Source: Candidatus Aminicenantes bacterium
GTDB lineage: Bacteria > Acidobacteriota > Aminicenantia > Aminicenantales > UBA4085
Direction: 5' to 3'
Assembly: GCA_026393855.1 (NCBI GenBank)
Contig: JAPKZJ010000009.1
Span: 1-64,000 of the forward strand
Length of the DNA: 64,000 nucleotides
Below the pieces are notes generated by a model, which saw only the letters and a program-made list of their open reading frames with translations, had not been told where the DNA came from and made no database searches. Below are positions 53,918-62,765 of the stretch, one piece after another (the first letter of the stretch is position 1; each line of letters opens with the position of its first letter). The position numbers and the translations under genes were made by a program.

Positions 53918-54497
53918 ATTTGGCTTTGAAACCGGGTGTGCGGCCGGTCGCGATTAGGTCGCCCAGCTCGGCGATCCGGCGGGTCCGCGTCTCGGGACGC
54001 TTGGCGCTGGCCACCCAATAGGACAGCATCTTCTTCTTGGAGGCGGACAGGGCTTCGAATTTCTCCCTCAGCTCCGGCCGGGATGAAATGGCGGCGAGCA
54101 CGTGGCCGGGCGGTCCGCCGCCGCGGCCGATCCGCTCGATGTCGTTGAGTTTGTTCCAGGATTTGTTCTTTTTCGCGATCCGGACGGCGGCCAGCCCGGA
54201 CTCGGCCATGCGGCCCTCGGCCAGGAGCGTCTTGATCCTGGCCTTGTTGGAGGCGGACCAGATGCTCTGCGGCTTGCGAGGCGTCCACCGCTGCATGTAG
54301 CGCTCGGTGTCCAGACGGTTCACTGTCGAGTCAATCCAGCCGTGGCAGAGCGCTTCGTCCAGCGCCTCTTTATAGGTGACCGATTTCTTGCCGACGCTCT
54401 TTTTGTAATAGGCCAGCCAGATTTCCTTTTCCCGGTTATGGTTCTTCTCGAGCCAGGCCCGCCAAGCGGCCGCAGTTCGGAACAGGCGCGACTTCAT
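53916..54497 (-). CDS. YdeI/OmpD-associated family protein
   Basis: A 193-residue cytoplasmic protein of the YdeI/OmpD-associated family. Family blocks are 'WLEKNHNREKEIWLAYYKK', 'TYKEALDEALCHGWIDS' and 'YMQRWTPRKPQSIWS', followed by a lysine-rich helical C-terminal half. The molecular function of the family is not firmly known. No operon partners. Upstream, two 18-base direct repeats (GCGGGCTTTG[C]...GTCATC; 54536-54553 and 54577-54594) match at 17 positions. Confidence 0.88.
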   Translation of the reverse strand: MKSRLFRTAAAWRAWLEKNHNREKEIWLAYYKKSVGKKSVTYKEALDEALCHGWIDSTVNRLDTERYMQRWTPRKPQSIWSASNKARIKTLLAEGRMAESGLAAVRIAKKNKSWNKLNDIERIGRGGGPPGHVLAAISSRPELREKFEALSASKKKMLSYWVASAKRPETRTRRIAELGDLIATGRTPGFKAK

Positions 54498-54610
54498 GGA
54501 CCGAATCTTAGCTGGGCGCCCGCCGGCCTGTCAACGCGGGCTTTGCCGTCATCGCTCCGGCGGAGCCGTAACGATGGCGGGCTTTGCAGTCATCACACTG
54601 ACGAAGTCGT

Positions 54611-54628
54611 GCTGAACCCGCGTTCAGC
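54611..54628 (-). terminator. Short perfect hairpin overlapping the glutaminyl cyclase stop codon
   Basis: GCTGAAC, CCGC loop, GTTCAGC: a 7-bp stem whose one arm contains the TGA stop of the glutaminyl cyclase gene. No U-tract. It may be a weak terminator or chance. Confidence 0.25.
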
Positions 54629-55421
54629 GCGCGGCGGGTACCAGCTTAACCTGGAATAAACGCGGCCAGTTCTTGCCCGTGACGAAGAGCCGTTTGCCCT
54701 TGGCGTCCCAGGCGATGCCGTTCAGGACGTCGACGGTCGGGTGATGATCGGCGGCCGGCAGTAGGCCGCTGAAGTCGACCTCGGCCTTGACCCGTCCGGA
54801 CTCGGGATCGATGAGGACGACCCGGTCGGTCTGATAGACGTTGGCATAGATCTCGCCGTCGATCACTTCGAGCTCGTTCAAGGAATAAACCGGTCCCCGG
54901 TCGTCTTCGACCCGGATGCGGCGCAATAGATCGAAGGACTCGGGGTCGCGGACGGTGAGCACGCTCGAGCCGTCGCTCATGACCAGGTCCTTGCCCAGGA
55001 CGGCCAGCCCCCAGCCCTCGCTGGCATAGGTGAACGAGGCCAGGCGCCTGAAGGACGCCCGGTCGTAAACGAAGCAGAGGCCTGCTTCCCAGGTCAGCTG
55101 GAAGAGCTTATCCCCTAGCAAGGCCAGTCCCTCGCCGAAGATGCGCGGATCCAGATTTATCTTTTGCAGGACTTTGCCGGTCTCCAGGTCCACCTTGCGA
55201 AGGGTGGATTCGCCGTATTGCCCCGTGCTTTCGTAGAGCACGCCCTCCCACCAGAGCAGGCCTTGCGTGTAGGCCGCGGGATCATGCGGGTAGGCCTTCA
55301 CGATCTCGAAGCGGAAGCGCTTCGGGGCGGCCCGCGGGTCGGGAGCGGGGACCGCTGCCGCGCAGGCAGAGAGGGCCAGGAGCAAAAGGGCGGGCAGGGC
55401 CAATCGGTGATCGCGGTTCAT
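54624..55421 (-). CDS. Glutaminyl-peptide cyclotransferase (bacterial/plant beta-propeller type), lipoprotein
   Basis: A 265-residue lipoprotein (lipobox Cys20) of the glutamine cyclotransferase family, which converts N-terminal Gln of peptides to pyroglutamate. Five-bladed propeller signatures: 'YTQGLLWWEGVLYESTGQYG' (its first half around residue 53), 'FGEGLALLGDKLFQLTW', 'NELEVIDGEIYANVY' and 'NGIAWDAKGKRLFVTGK'. Its ATG overlaps the stop of the upstream UroD-like gene (ATGA), an unexpected pairing. Confidence 0.93.
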   Translation of the reverse strand: MNRDHRLALPALLLLALSACAAAVPAPDPRAAPKRFRFEIVKAYPHDPAAYTQGLLWWEGVLYESTGQYGESTLRKVDLETGKVLQKINLDPRIFGEGLALLGDKLFQLTWEAGLCFVYDRASFRRLASFTYASEGWGLAVLGKDLVMSDGSSVLTVRDPESFDLLRRIRVEDDRGPVYSLNELEVIDGEIYANVYQTDRVVLIDPESGRVKAEVDFSGLLPAADHHPTVDVLNGIAWDAKGKRLFVTGKNWPRLFQVKLVPAAR

Positions 55422-56497
55422 ACGCCTATGATATCATCGTCGTCGGGCGGACGGAACCAGGGGACCGGGCGAGGCTTGTCGTCGAACCCCGGGGCTCCCG
55501 GCTGCGACCGGGCGGCCCGGATGAAGGCCAGTATATTGGCCAGGGGAACGTCGCCCTCCACGGCGTGGGCGGGGGCGAAGATGTAGTGGCCGCGGGCCCC
55601 CATGGCCAGCAGCCGCTCCGACTCGTGCCGCACGTCCGCCTCCGACCCGAATGGCAGCGTCTTTTGGGTCGACAGCCCGCCCCAGAATGAAAGGCGGCCG
55701 CGCCGGCCGGCATAGTGGGCGGCGATGTCCATGACCTCGGGCTGGAAGGGATTGAAGCAGGAGAGCCCGATGTCGGCCAGGTCGTCGAACAGCTCGTCGA
55801 CCTTGCCGCAGGAGTGGAGAAAGACGAGCTTGCCGGCGGCCGTGACTTCCCGGAACATCCGGGCCAGCACCGGCTTGATGAACTCCCGCCAATTGGCGCG
55901 GCCCAGCATCAGGCCGGTCTGGTGGCCCCAGTCGTCCCCGAAATAGACGGCGTCGATGTCGTAACGCAAGGCGGCCCGGACCTGGGCCACGGCATAATCG
56001 GCCACGGCGTTCAGCAGGTCGCGGACGAAATCGGGGTTTTCGACGAAGTCGGCCAGCAGGTTCTCCAGTCCGCGCAGCGTCCAGGCCCGCTCGAAGAGGG
56101 AAAATCCGAGGCAGAAAAGGCGGAAGCGGTTCGGGGCGCGCCGGATCTTGTCCGGGATGTCGGCGAAGAAGCGGGGATCGAGCGGGTCGGGAAAGGCGTA
56201 GCCCGCCAGGCTGGGGCCGGGCAGGACGGTCCCCTCGACGTTGCCGATGTCCTTGTCTACGGTCCGGTCCCAGACGACGCCGAAGGCGTCCCGGACCCGG
56301 CCGCGGCCGATGTCTTCGAAGAAGCCGATATCGCTTCCCAGCTCCAGGATATGATTGCCGACGGCCGCTTCGACATCGTCCGTTCCAAAGTGGGACCGCA
56401 GAACGTCGCGGGCCTCGCGGGTGAACCGAAACGACCAAGGCACGTAGGGCGGGCGCTCACCCCGCAGGGCGGCCAGAACCACTTCGCGTTCGGTCAT
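55418..56497 (-). CDS. Uroporphyrinogen decarboxylase-like protein (second copy)
   Basis: A 359-residue URO-D superfamily TIM barrel. 'FLHSCGKVDELFDDLADIGL' (its start near residue 235) holds the His-x-Cys pair seen in the methyltransferase branch, but the later 'FCG' of the first copy is 'FWGG' here, so metal binding may differ. It is divergent from an SGLT-type sugar symporter and coupled to glutaminyl cyclase. Like the first copy it sits beside a sugar transporter, which argues against a heme role. Confidence 0.75.
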   Translation of the reverse strand: MTEREVVLAALRGERPPYVPWSFRFTREARDVLRSHFGTDDVEAAVGNHILELGSDIGFFEDIGRGRVRDAFGVVWDRTVDKDIGNVEGTVLPGPSLAGYAFPDPLDPRFFADIPDKIRRAPNRFRLFCLGFSLFERAWTLRGLENLLADFVENPDFVRDLLNAVADYAVAQVRAALRYDIDAVYFGDDWGHQTGLMLGRANWREFIKPVLARMFREVTAAGKLVFLHSCGKVDELFDDLADIGLSCFNPFQPEVMDIAAHYAGRRGRLSFWGGLSTQKTLPFGSEADVRHESERLLAMGARGHYIFAPAHAVEGDVPLANILAFIRAARSQPGAPGFDDKPRPVPWFRPPDDDDIIGV

Positions 56498-56639
56498 CGT
56501 GCTCCTCCGGCGGCTCCTTTATTGTATTCGAAATCGGGCGGTTGCCAAGCCCGGACGGGCGGATATAATAATGGCCGGTGATCGCCAAGCGTTCCCGCGC
56601 GTCCATCCCGGCCAATCCCGGCCGCCCAAGGAGCCGTCC

Positions 56640-58184
56640 ATGAATCTGCACTGGGCCGACATCTCCGTCTTCGTCGCTTTCTTCGCCCTTGTCATCGGCG
56701 TCAGCATGTACAAGAGCCGCAAAGGCCGCTCGGGCGAGGACTTTTTCCTGGCCGGCCGCGGACTGGTCTGGCCGCTGATCGGATTCTCGCTGATCGCCGC
56801 CAATATCTCGACGGAGCAGTTCGTGGGCATGTCGGGGCAGGGGGCCGGGAGCGCCGGCCTGGCCGTGGCCAGCTACGAATGGATGGCCGCCATCACTTTG
56901 GTCATGGTCGCCATCTTCTTCCTGCCCAAGTTCCTCAAGGCCGGCATTTATACCATTCCCGAATACCTGGAGTATCGCTACACCCCGGCTGCGCGGGGGC
57001 TCATGGCCGGCTATCTGCTGATCATCTACGTCTTGGTCAGCTTTGCCGCGGTCGTGTACACCGGCGCCCTGGCTCTGCACACGATCTTCGACGTCAACCT
57101 GACCCAGGCCGTCTGGGTGATCGGGGTCATCGCCGCCGTCTATACGACCTGGGGAGGCCTCAAGGCCATCGCCTGGGCCGACCTTTTCCAAGGCTCGGCT
57201 TTAATCATAGGCGGCCTCGTCACCCTGATCATCGGGCTCAAGGCGGTCGGAGGCGTCAGCTCCTTCGCTGCGGCCAACGCCGACAAGCTCCACATGATCA
57301 TGCCGTCCGACCATCCCATCATCCCCTGGACGACCTTGGTCATCGGGCTGTGGATCCCGAACTTCTATTACTGGGGGCTGAATCAGTTCATCACCCAGCG
57401 GACCTTGGCCGCCAAGAGCCTCAAGCAAGGCCAGCTCGGGATCTTGTTTGCGGCGGTCCTGAAGCTGACCATCCCATTCATCATCATCATGCCCGGGATC
57501 ATTTCCTGGCAGTTGTTCAAGGCCCAGCTCACGGCCCCCGGCGCCACGACCGACCAGGCCTATCCGCTCCTGATCAAAAACCTGGTCGGGCCCGGCCTCC
57601 GGGGATTCATCCTGGCGGCGATCGCCGGAGCGGTCATCAGCACTCTGGGGTCGCTCCTCAATTCGGTGGCCACCCTGCTGACCATGGACATCTACAAGCG
57701 GCACTTCAACAAGAACGCCAGCCAGAAGACGATCGTCCGGCTGGGCCGTTGGGCCACCCTGGTCTTCGTCGTCGCCGTCTGCTTCATCGCCCCGCAGCTC
57801 GGCAACCCCAAGTTCAAGGGCATCTTCAATTACATTCAAGAATTCCAGGGCTTCATCTCGCCCGGCATCCTGGCCGCCTTCGTCTTCGGGTTGTTCGTCA
57901 AGAAGGCGCCGCGCGCCGCCGGAGTGGTCTCGCTGCTTCTCAATGCCCCGATCTACGGCCTGCTGATGTGGAAGTTCGGGTCGATCGCGTTCCTCAACCG
58001 GATGGCCATCACCTTCGTGGTGTTGCTTGTCGTTCTGGCCGTCATGACCGCCCTCAAGCCGCTCAAAGTCCCGGTGACGATGCCGGTCCTGCAGGGCTTC
58101 GACATGACTCCCGCCCGGGCCGTCAAATGGCTCGGGCCCCTCGTGATCGCGGCCACCGTCGTTCTTTACATCATATTCTGGTAA
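56640..58184 (+). CDS. Sodium/solute symporter of the SGLT type (SSS family)
   Basis: A 514-residue membrane protein with about 14 helices. 'GEDFFLAGRGLVWPLIGFSLIAANIS' (start near residue 30) and 'TTWGGLKAIAWADLFQG' are characteristic of Na+/sugar symporters such as vSGLT; 'FYYWGLNQFITQR' matches the sugar-binding helix region. The ATG at 56640 is preceded by AAGGAG. It probably imports a monosaccharide with Na+. The 381-base gap downstream holds a repeat element. Confidence 0.92.
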   Translation: MNLHWADISVFVAFFALVIGVSMYKSRKGRSGEDFFLAGRGLVWPLIGFSLIAANISTEQFVGMSGQGAGSAGLAVASYEWMAAITLVMVAIFFLPKFLKAGIYTIPEYLEYRYTPAARGLMAGYLLIIYVLVSFAAVVYTGALALHTIFDVNLTQAVWVIGVIAAVYTTWGGLKAIAWADLFQGSALIIGGLVTLIIGLKAVGGVSSFAAANADKLHMIMPSDHPIIPWTTLVIGLWIPNFYYWGLNQFITQRTLAAKSLKQGQLGILFAAVLKLTIPFIIIMPGIISWQLFKAQLTAPGATTDQAYPLLIKNLVGPGLRGFILAAIAGAVISTLGSLLNSVATLLTMDIYKRHFNKNASQKTIVRLGRWATLVFVVAVCFIAPQLGNPKFKGIFNYIQEFQGFISPGILAAFVFGLFVKKAPRAAGVVSLLLNAPIYGLLMWKFGSIAFLNRMAITFVVLLVVLAVMTALKPLKVPVTMPVLQGFDMTPARAVKWLGPLVIAATVVLYIIFW

Positions 58185-58303
58185 TCAATACCTTGCCCCA
58201 TTCCGGGGAGGGCGGTTCGGGGTATCGTCCCGGCAATGCTTTGATAGTCCTCGCCAGGACAGTTGCTTCAACAGTCCTCGCGAGGGCGGCTTCGGGCTCT
58301 TCT

Positions 58304-58490
58304 CGCCTTTTCCCACAGCTCTTTTCGGCGCCTCGGAACTCCGCATTCGAGATCGCCCGGCCTTGGAGACCACCCACTCCGTTTCGATGCCCTTAGATGG
58401 TTGCGTGCTCAAACAGCCCTCGGCGGCCGATGGCTTCCCTCAGAGAGTTGTGGAAAAAGGCGACGCCCTCGCGATTTCGCCGTCGGCCGA
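58304..58490. repeat. Interspersed repeat element, copy B
   Basis: Same orientation as copy A in the kdp operon. Shared blocks: 58334-58353 (20 of 20), 58403-58425 (23 of 23), 58435-58462 (25 of 28) and about 58472-58488 (16 of 17). Copy B also has a left arm CGCCTTTTCCCACAGCTCTT (58304-58323) that is the near-complement of its right end (58441-58462), making a ~160-bp inverted repeat; that arm is missing in copy A. The rest of the gap 58185-58565 shows two short AGTCCTCGC motifs (about 58246 and 58273) and no gene. Confidence 0.8.
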
Positions 58491-58565
58491 CACCCCGAAC
58501 TGCCTGAAACTCCCCGGAATTGGACGAAGATCGTTTGGTAATCAGGATTTGTCGCCGCGAATGGA

Positions 58566-60250
58566 TCAGGTCTCGATGGCCCGGTAGCGCCGCTCGGCGA
58601 AGGCGGCCAGCAGGACATAAGCCGCTCCGCCCAGGACGAGGAAAACGGCTAAGACTACCGCCAGCAGGGCGGTCGTCCCCATCCCCGTCTTGACCAAAGC
58701 CATGACCAGCCAGAAGCCCAGAAAGAGGACCCCCGCATCGGCGAAGAAGGCCAGCAGGACGTTCAGGTTCTGCTTGATGGCCTTCTGCGGGTTGGTCCAG
58801 GTGAGGAGCGGCCGGGCCAGGTCGATCATCATACTGACCGCCGTCAGGAGAAAGGTCGCGGGCAAGGCCACGGCCAGCGCCCCGGCCAGATAGAGGGGCT
58901 TGATCCCGAAGACGAAGGCGCCGGCCGCCGCGGCGGCAATCAGTCCGAGCCCGGCGATGGTCAGAGAGTGGAGGAGCTTGCCCTTGACCTGATCGCGGGG
59001 GGCGACCGGGATGATCTTGGACATCCAGAACTGCGCGCCCTCCCGCGAGAAGGAGGACGAGGCCGTTCCGTTGAGGCAGGCGCAGATGGTCATGAACAGG
59101 GCTGTTCCCAGCATGGCCGTGGCCGGCTTGGCCGAGGCCAGGAGGCCGACGAGCTGGGCCGAATCCGAGCCCCTCCCGCCCCCCGTCTTGCCCATGACCA
59201 CGAAGACGATCGGGATGAGGACGGCCGAGAGCACGCCGTTCAGCAGGAAGATCGGCGTCCGGTTCATGATTCGAAGCTCCCGCAGGAAAAGGGCGCGCAC
59301 CGGCCGCCGGCCGCCGGAGACCTTGCGATCAAGGAGGCCCCGGGTCAGCGTCTTGCGCCGTGAGGTCCGTTCGCTCAGGCCGATCAGCCCGCGGTAAAAG
59401 AAGAGCCGGGCCACGGCGATGATGCCTGCGAACAGGCCCAGGGAGAAGCCCAGGTAGAAGAAGGCTCCCACCGGGCCGGGCGCCTGGAAGCCGAAGGCCA
59501 GGGCCCGGGTGGCCCAAACGCTCGGCGGGAAGCGGGCCCCGATGGTCTGGACCAGTCCGTCGGGCGAGGTAAACAGACGGATGATGGCCTGCGGATCGAC
59601 CGACGAACCCATGGAGCGGCTAAGCCAATACTGTCCGCCCAGCGCGGCCGACATCAGGACCAGGCTCCCGGCCACGATCAGAAAGTCCTTCTTGCGGCCG
59701 ACATTGACGGTCCGCATCAGTCCGACGGCCAGAAGAGCGACGACCGAGAGCGGGATGACCGGAAGCAGCAGGTAGACGAACGCCGCCTCGATCCAGTAGC
59801 GCGGTCCGGCCTTGGCCAGCAGGCCGAACTGGATGAGCACCGGCAGGACGAGCGGGGCCGCGGTGATGTACTCGTTGACCAGAATGACCGTGAACTTGGA
59901 CAGCAAAACCTGGGTCGGCGTCACCGGCAAAGGGACGAGAAGCGCCAGGTCGCGTGAGAAATAGAAGGAGGAGATGACATAGTAAAACCCGAAGACGAGG
60001 ATGAGGAACTGACCGGCCAGCAGGCCGAAGGTCAGGACGGCCGCCTGCTGGCCCATCGGGACGAGCAGGTTGTAGACCCAGCGCAGGCCCTTAAGATAAT
60101 AGATCAGGACGGGGGCCAAGCCGACCAGCCCGAGCCCGATCAATGGAACCATCCAAAGATCCTTCTTCTTCTTCAGGATCTCCCGCGGCCGCAGGACGGA
60201 TAACCCGAAATTGACCCGCAGCGCCACCCGGACAAGGCAGAGGAGCTTTC

Positions 60251-60254
<4 letters not shown>
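58566..60254 (-). CDS. ABC transporter permease (ABC-2-like exporter)
   Basis: A 562-residue membrane protein with about 12-14 hydrophobic segments, organised as two similar halves with a cytoplasmic basic region around residues 300-340 ('SERTSRRKTLTRGLLDRK'). It resembles the putative ABC-exporter permeases that pair with a CcmA-type ATPase. Its start overlaps the ATPase gene's TGA (ATGA). The substrate is unknown. Confidence 0.85.
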
Positions 60255-60976
<722 letters not shown>

Positions 60977-61104
60977 CGGAATCTCCTTGTCGTCGGCGTA
61001 TTATCCCACAGACGCGAGCCCGCCCCAAGGTCATCCCTAAGTTGAAACCCTCCTCCCCGTTCGCTTATACTTGGCGATGCGGATTGTCCCGGCGGAGAGG
61101 CGGA

Positions 61105-61788
61105 TTGACGGACCCGAAACCCATTCTGACCATCAAATCGCTCAAGGAGCAGGTCTACGAGCATCTGCGGGAGCAGCTGCGGACGGGGGGCTTGCGCCCC
61201 GGAGCGGCCATCGACATGGAGGAGACCTCCAAGCGCCTGGGCGTGTCGAAAACGCCTCTGCGCGACGCGCTGCTCCAGCTCGAGATGGAGGGGTTCGTCA
61301 CCATCCTGCCGCGCCGCAAGATCGTGGTCAACGTCCTGACCCTGCGCGAGATCCGCGAATTCTACGAGATCATCGGGGCCCTGGAGAGCGCCGCCCTGGG
61401 GACCGCCTTCCCCCGCCTAAGGGAGGAAGAGGTTCGGCGAATGGAGAAACTTAACGCCGAGATGAAGGCCGCCATCGCCCGCGACGATTTCGACCTGTAT
61501 TACCGCAAGAACCTGGCTTTCCACGACGTCTTCCTCGGGCTCTCGGACAACGAGGGCTTGAAAAAGACGGTCAGGCTGCTGAAGAAGCGGCTGTACGACT
61601 TCCCCCGACTTCAGGGCTTCGTTAAGGAATGGGAGCAGGCCTCGATCGGCGAGCACGCCGAGCTTCTAGCCCTGATCCGCGACGGCCGGCGCGAAGAGGC
61701 GGCGGCCCATATCCGAAACACCCACTGGTCGTTCGCCGTGCAGGAGAAATTTATCAACCGGTACTACGCCAAGGCCAGCGCCCTCTAG
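61105..61788 (+). CDS. GntR-family transcriptional regulator (FCD/FadR subfamily)
   Basis: A 227-residue regulator. The N-terminal winged helix-turn-helix (about 8-75, 'LKEQVYEHLREQLRTGGLRP', 'LGVSKTPLRDALLQLEMEG') is followed by an all-helical FCD ligand domain (about 85-220) with probable metal-binding His residues ('LAFHDVF', 'EHAELLALI', 'IRNTHW'). FadR-type regulators usually bind short palindromes and respond to organic acids or sugar acids. The TTG at 61105 with GGAGAGG upstream is the best start. It precedes the GWxTD gene by 17 bases, perhaps fortuitously. Confidence 0.88.
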   Translation: MTDPKPILTIKSLKEQVYEHLREQLRTGGLRPGAAIDMEETSKRLGVSKTPLRDALLQLEMEGFVTILPRRKIVVNVLTLREIREFYEIIGALESAALGTAFPRLREEEVRRMEKLNAEMKAAIARDDFDLYYRKNLAFHDVFLGLSDNEGLKKTVRLLKKRLYDFPRLQGFVKEWEQASIGEHAELLALIRDGRREEAAAHIRNTHWSFAVQEKFINRYYAKASAL

Positions 61789-61805
61789 CGCCGTAAGGAG
61801 ACACC

Positions 61806-62765
61806 ATGAGGTCGAGAACCCTGCTTTGGATCCTCCTTCTTCCGGCGCTCTTCTCCGCTTGTTCGGTATACCGGATGGAGAAGGAGCTGACTCCGCCCAA
61901 CGCCGAGTTCCTGGCCAAGGTCCGCTACCTGATCACTTCGGAGGAGCGGCGGGACTTCCTGGCCGCGCCGGATGCGGACAAGCCGGCCTTCATCGAGGCC
62001 TTCTGGAAGCGGCGCGACCCGGACCCGACGACCGAGGAGAACGAGCTGCGGGTGGAATATGAAATCCGGGTGGAAGCGGCGGCCAAGCTCTTCCCCGGCG
62101 AGGGCCAGCCGGGCTACGCCACCGACCGCGGCCGCGTCTACATCCTCTACGGGCCTCCCTCCGAGCGCCAGACCCAGCCATCCGGGTTCGAGAACCAGAG
62201 CCGCTGCAGCGAGATCTGGTTCTACGCCAATTTCCCGGTCGTCTTTGTCGACCAGTCGTGCACCGGCCGCTACCGCCAGATGACCTTCGACCTGACCCCG
62301 ATCCGCGAGCTCAATATCGCCGAGCTCTCGGCTTCCTCCAAGGGCGGCCGTCCGGCTCCCGGCATTCTCCAGCCCGGATCCAAGCGCTTCGATTACGAGA
62401 TCGAGCTGGTGTTCGCCGAGCGGGGGCCCAAGCGGATCGCGGCCCGCTTGCGGCTGCGCCTGCCGTACGGCGGCATTTGGTTCACTTCCGAGGCCAAGAC
62501 CCTGCGGACGACTTTCGAGGTGGCCGTCGAAGTCCGGACCGCGGGCCGGGAGCTTCTCTTCGAGAACAAGGCGTCCTTCCCGGTCAGCCTGGCCGAGGCC
62601 GAGCTGGCGGCCCGGGGCGGGGAGCTGTTCACCATGTATATTCCCGTCGACATCCTCGACGAGGCCCGGATCGCCAAACTGGGCCAAGGCAAGGACCAGC
62701 TCGTGATCACGGTCGTCAACGCGACCTCCAAGGAAGCGCAGAAGAAGTCGATCGACTTCAATTAA
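61806..62765 (+). CDS. GWxTD-domain lipoprotein
   Basis: A 319-residue lipoprotein (lipobox Cys19). Residues about 30-135 match the GWxTD domain ('FLAKVRYLITSEER', 'FIEAFWKRRDPDPTTEENE', 'PGYATDRGRVYILYGPP'), although the Trp-containing GW is GY here. A beta-rich C-terminal half follows. The domain is common in Acidobacteria, Aminicenantes and Bacteroidetes exported proteins; function unknown. GGAG precedes the ATG. Its TAA overlaps that of the convergent receptor gene (TTAA, 62762-62765). Confidence 0.88.
   Translation: MRSRTLLWILLLPALFSACSVYRMEKELTPPNAEFLAKVRYLITSEERRDFLAAPDADKPAFIEAFWKRRDPDPTTEENELRVEYEIRVEAAAKLFPGEGQPGYATDRGRVYILYGPPSERQTQPSGFENQSRCSEIWFYANFPVVFVDQSCTGRYRQMTFDLTPIRELNIAELSASSKGGRPAPGILQPGSKRFDYEIELVFAERGPKRIAARLRLRLPYGGIWFTSEAKTLRTTFEVAVEVRTAGRELLFENKASFPVSLAEAELAARGGELFTMYIPVDILDEARIAKLGQGKDQLVITVVNATSKEAQKKSIDFN

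Noticed and set aside
56879-58396. 505-residue alternative-frame protein within the SGLT symporter gene
   Set aside because: It is arginine-, histidine- and glycine-rich, with shadow-frame composition and no membrane segments. The overlapping symporter has strong family signatures.
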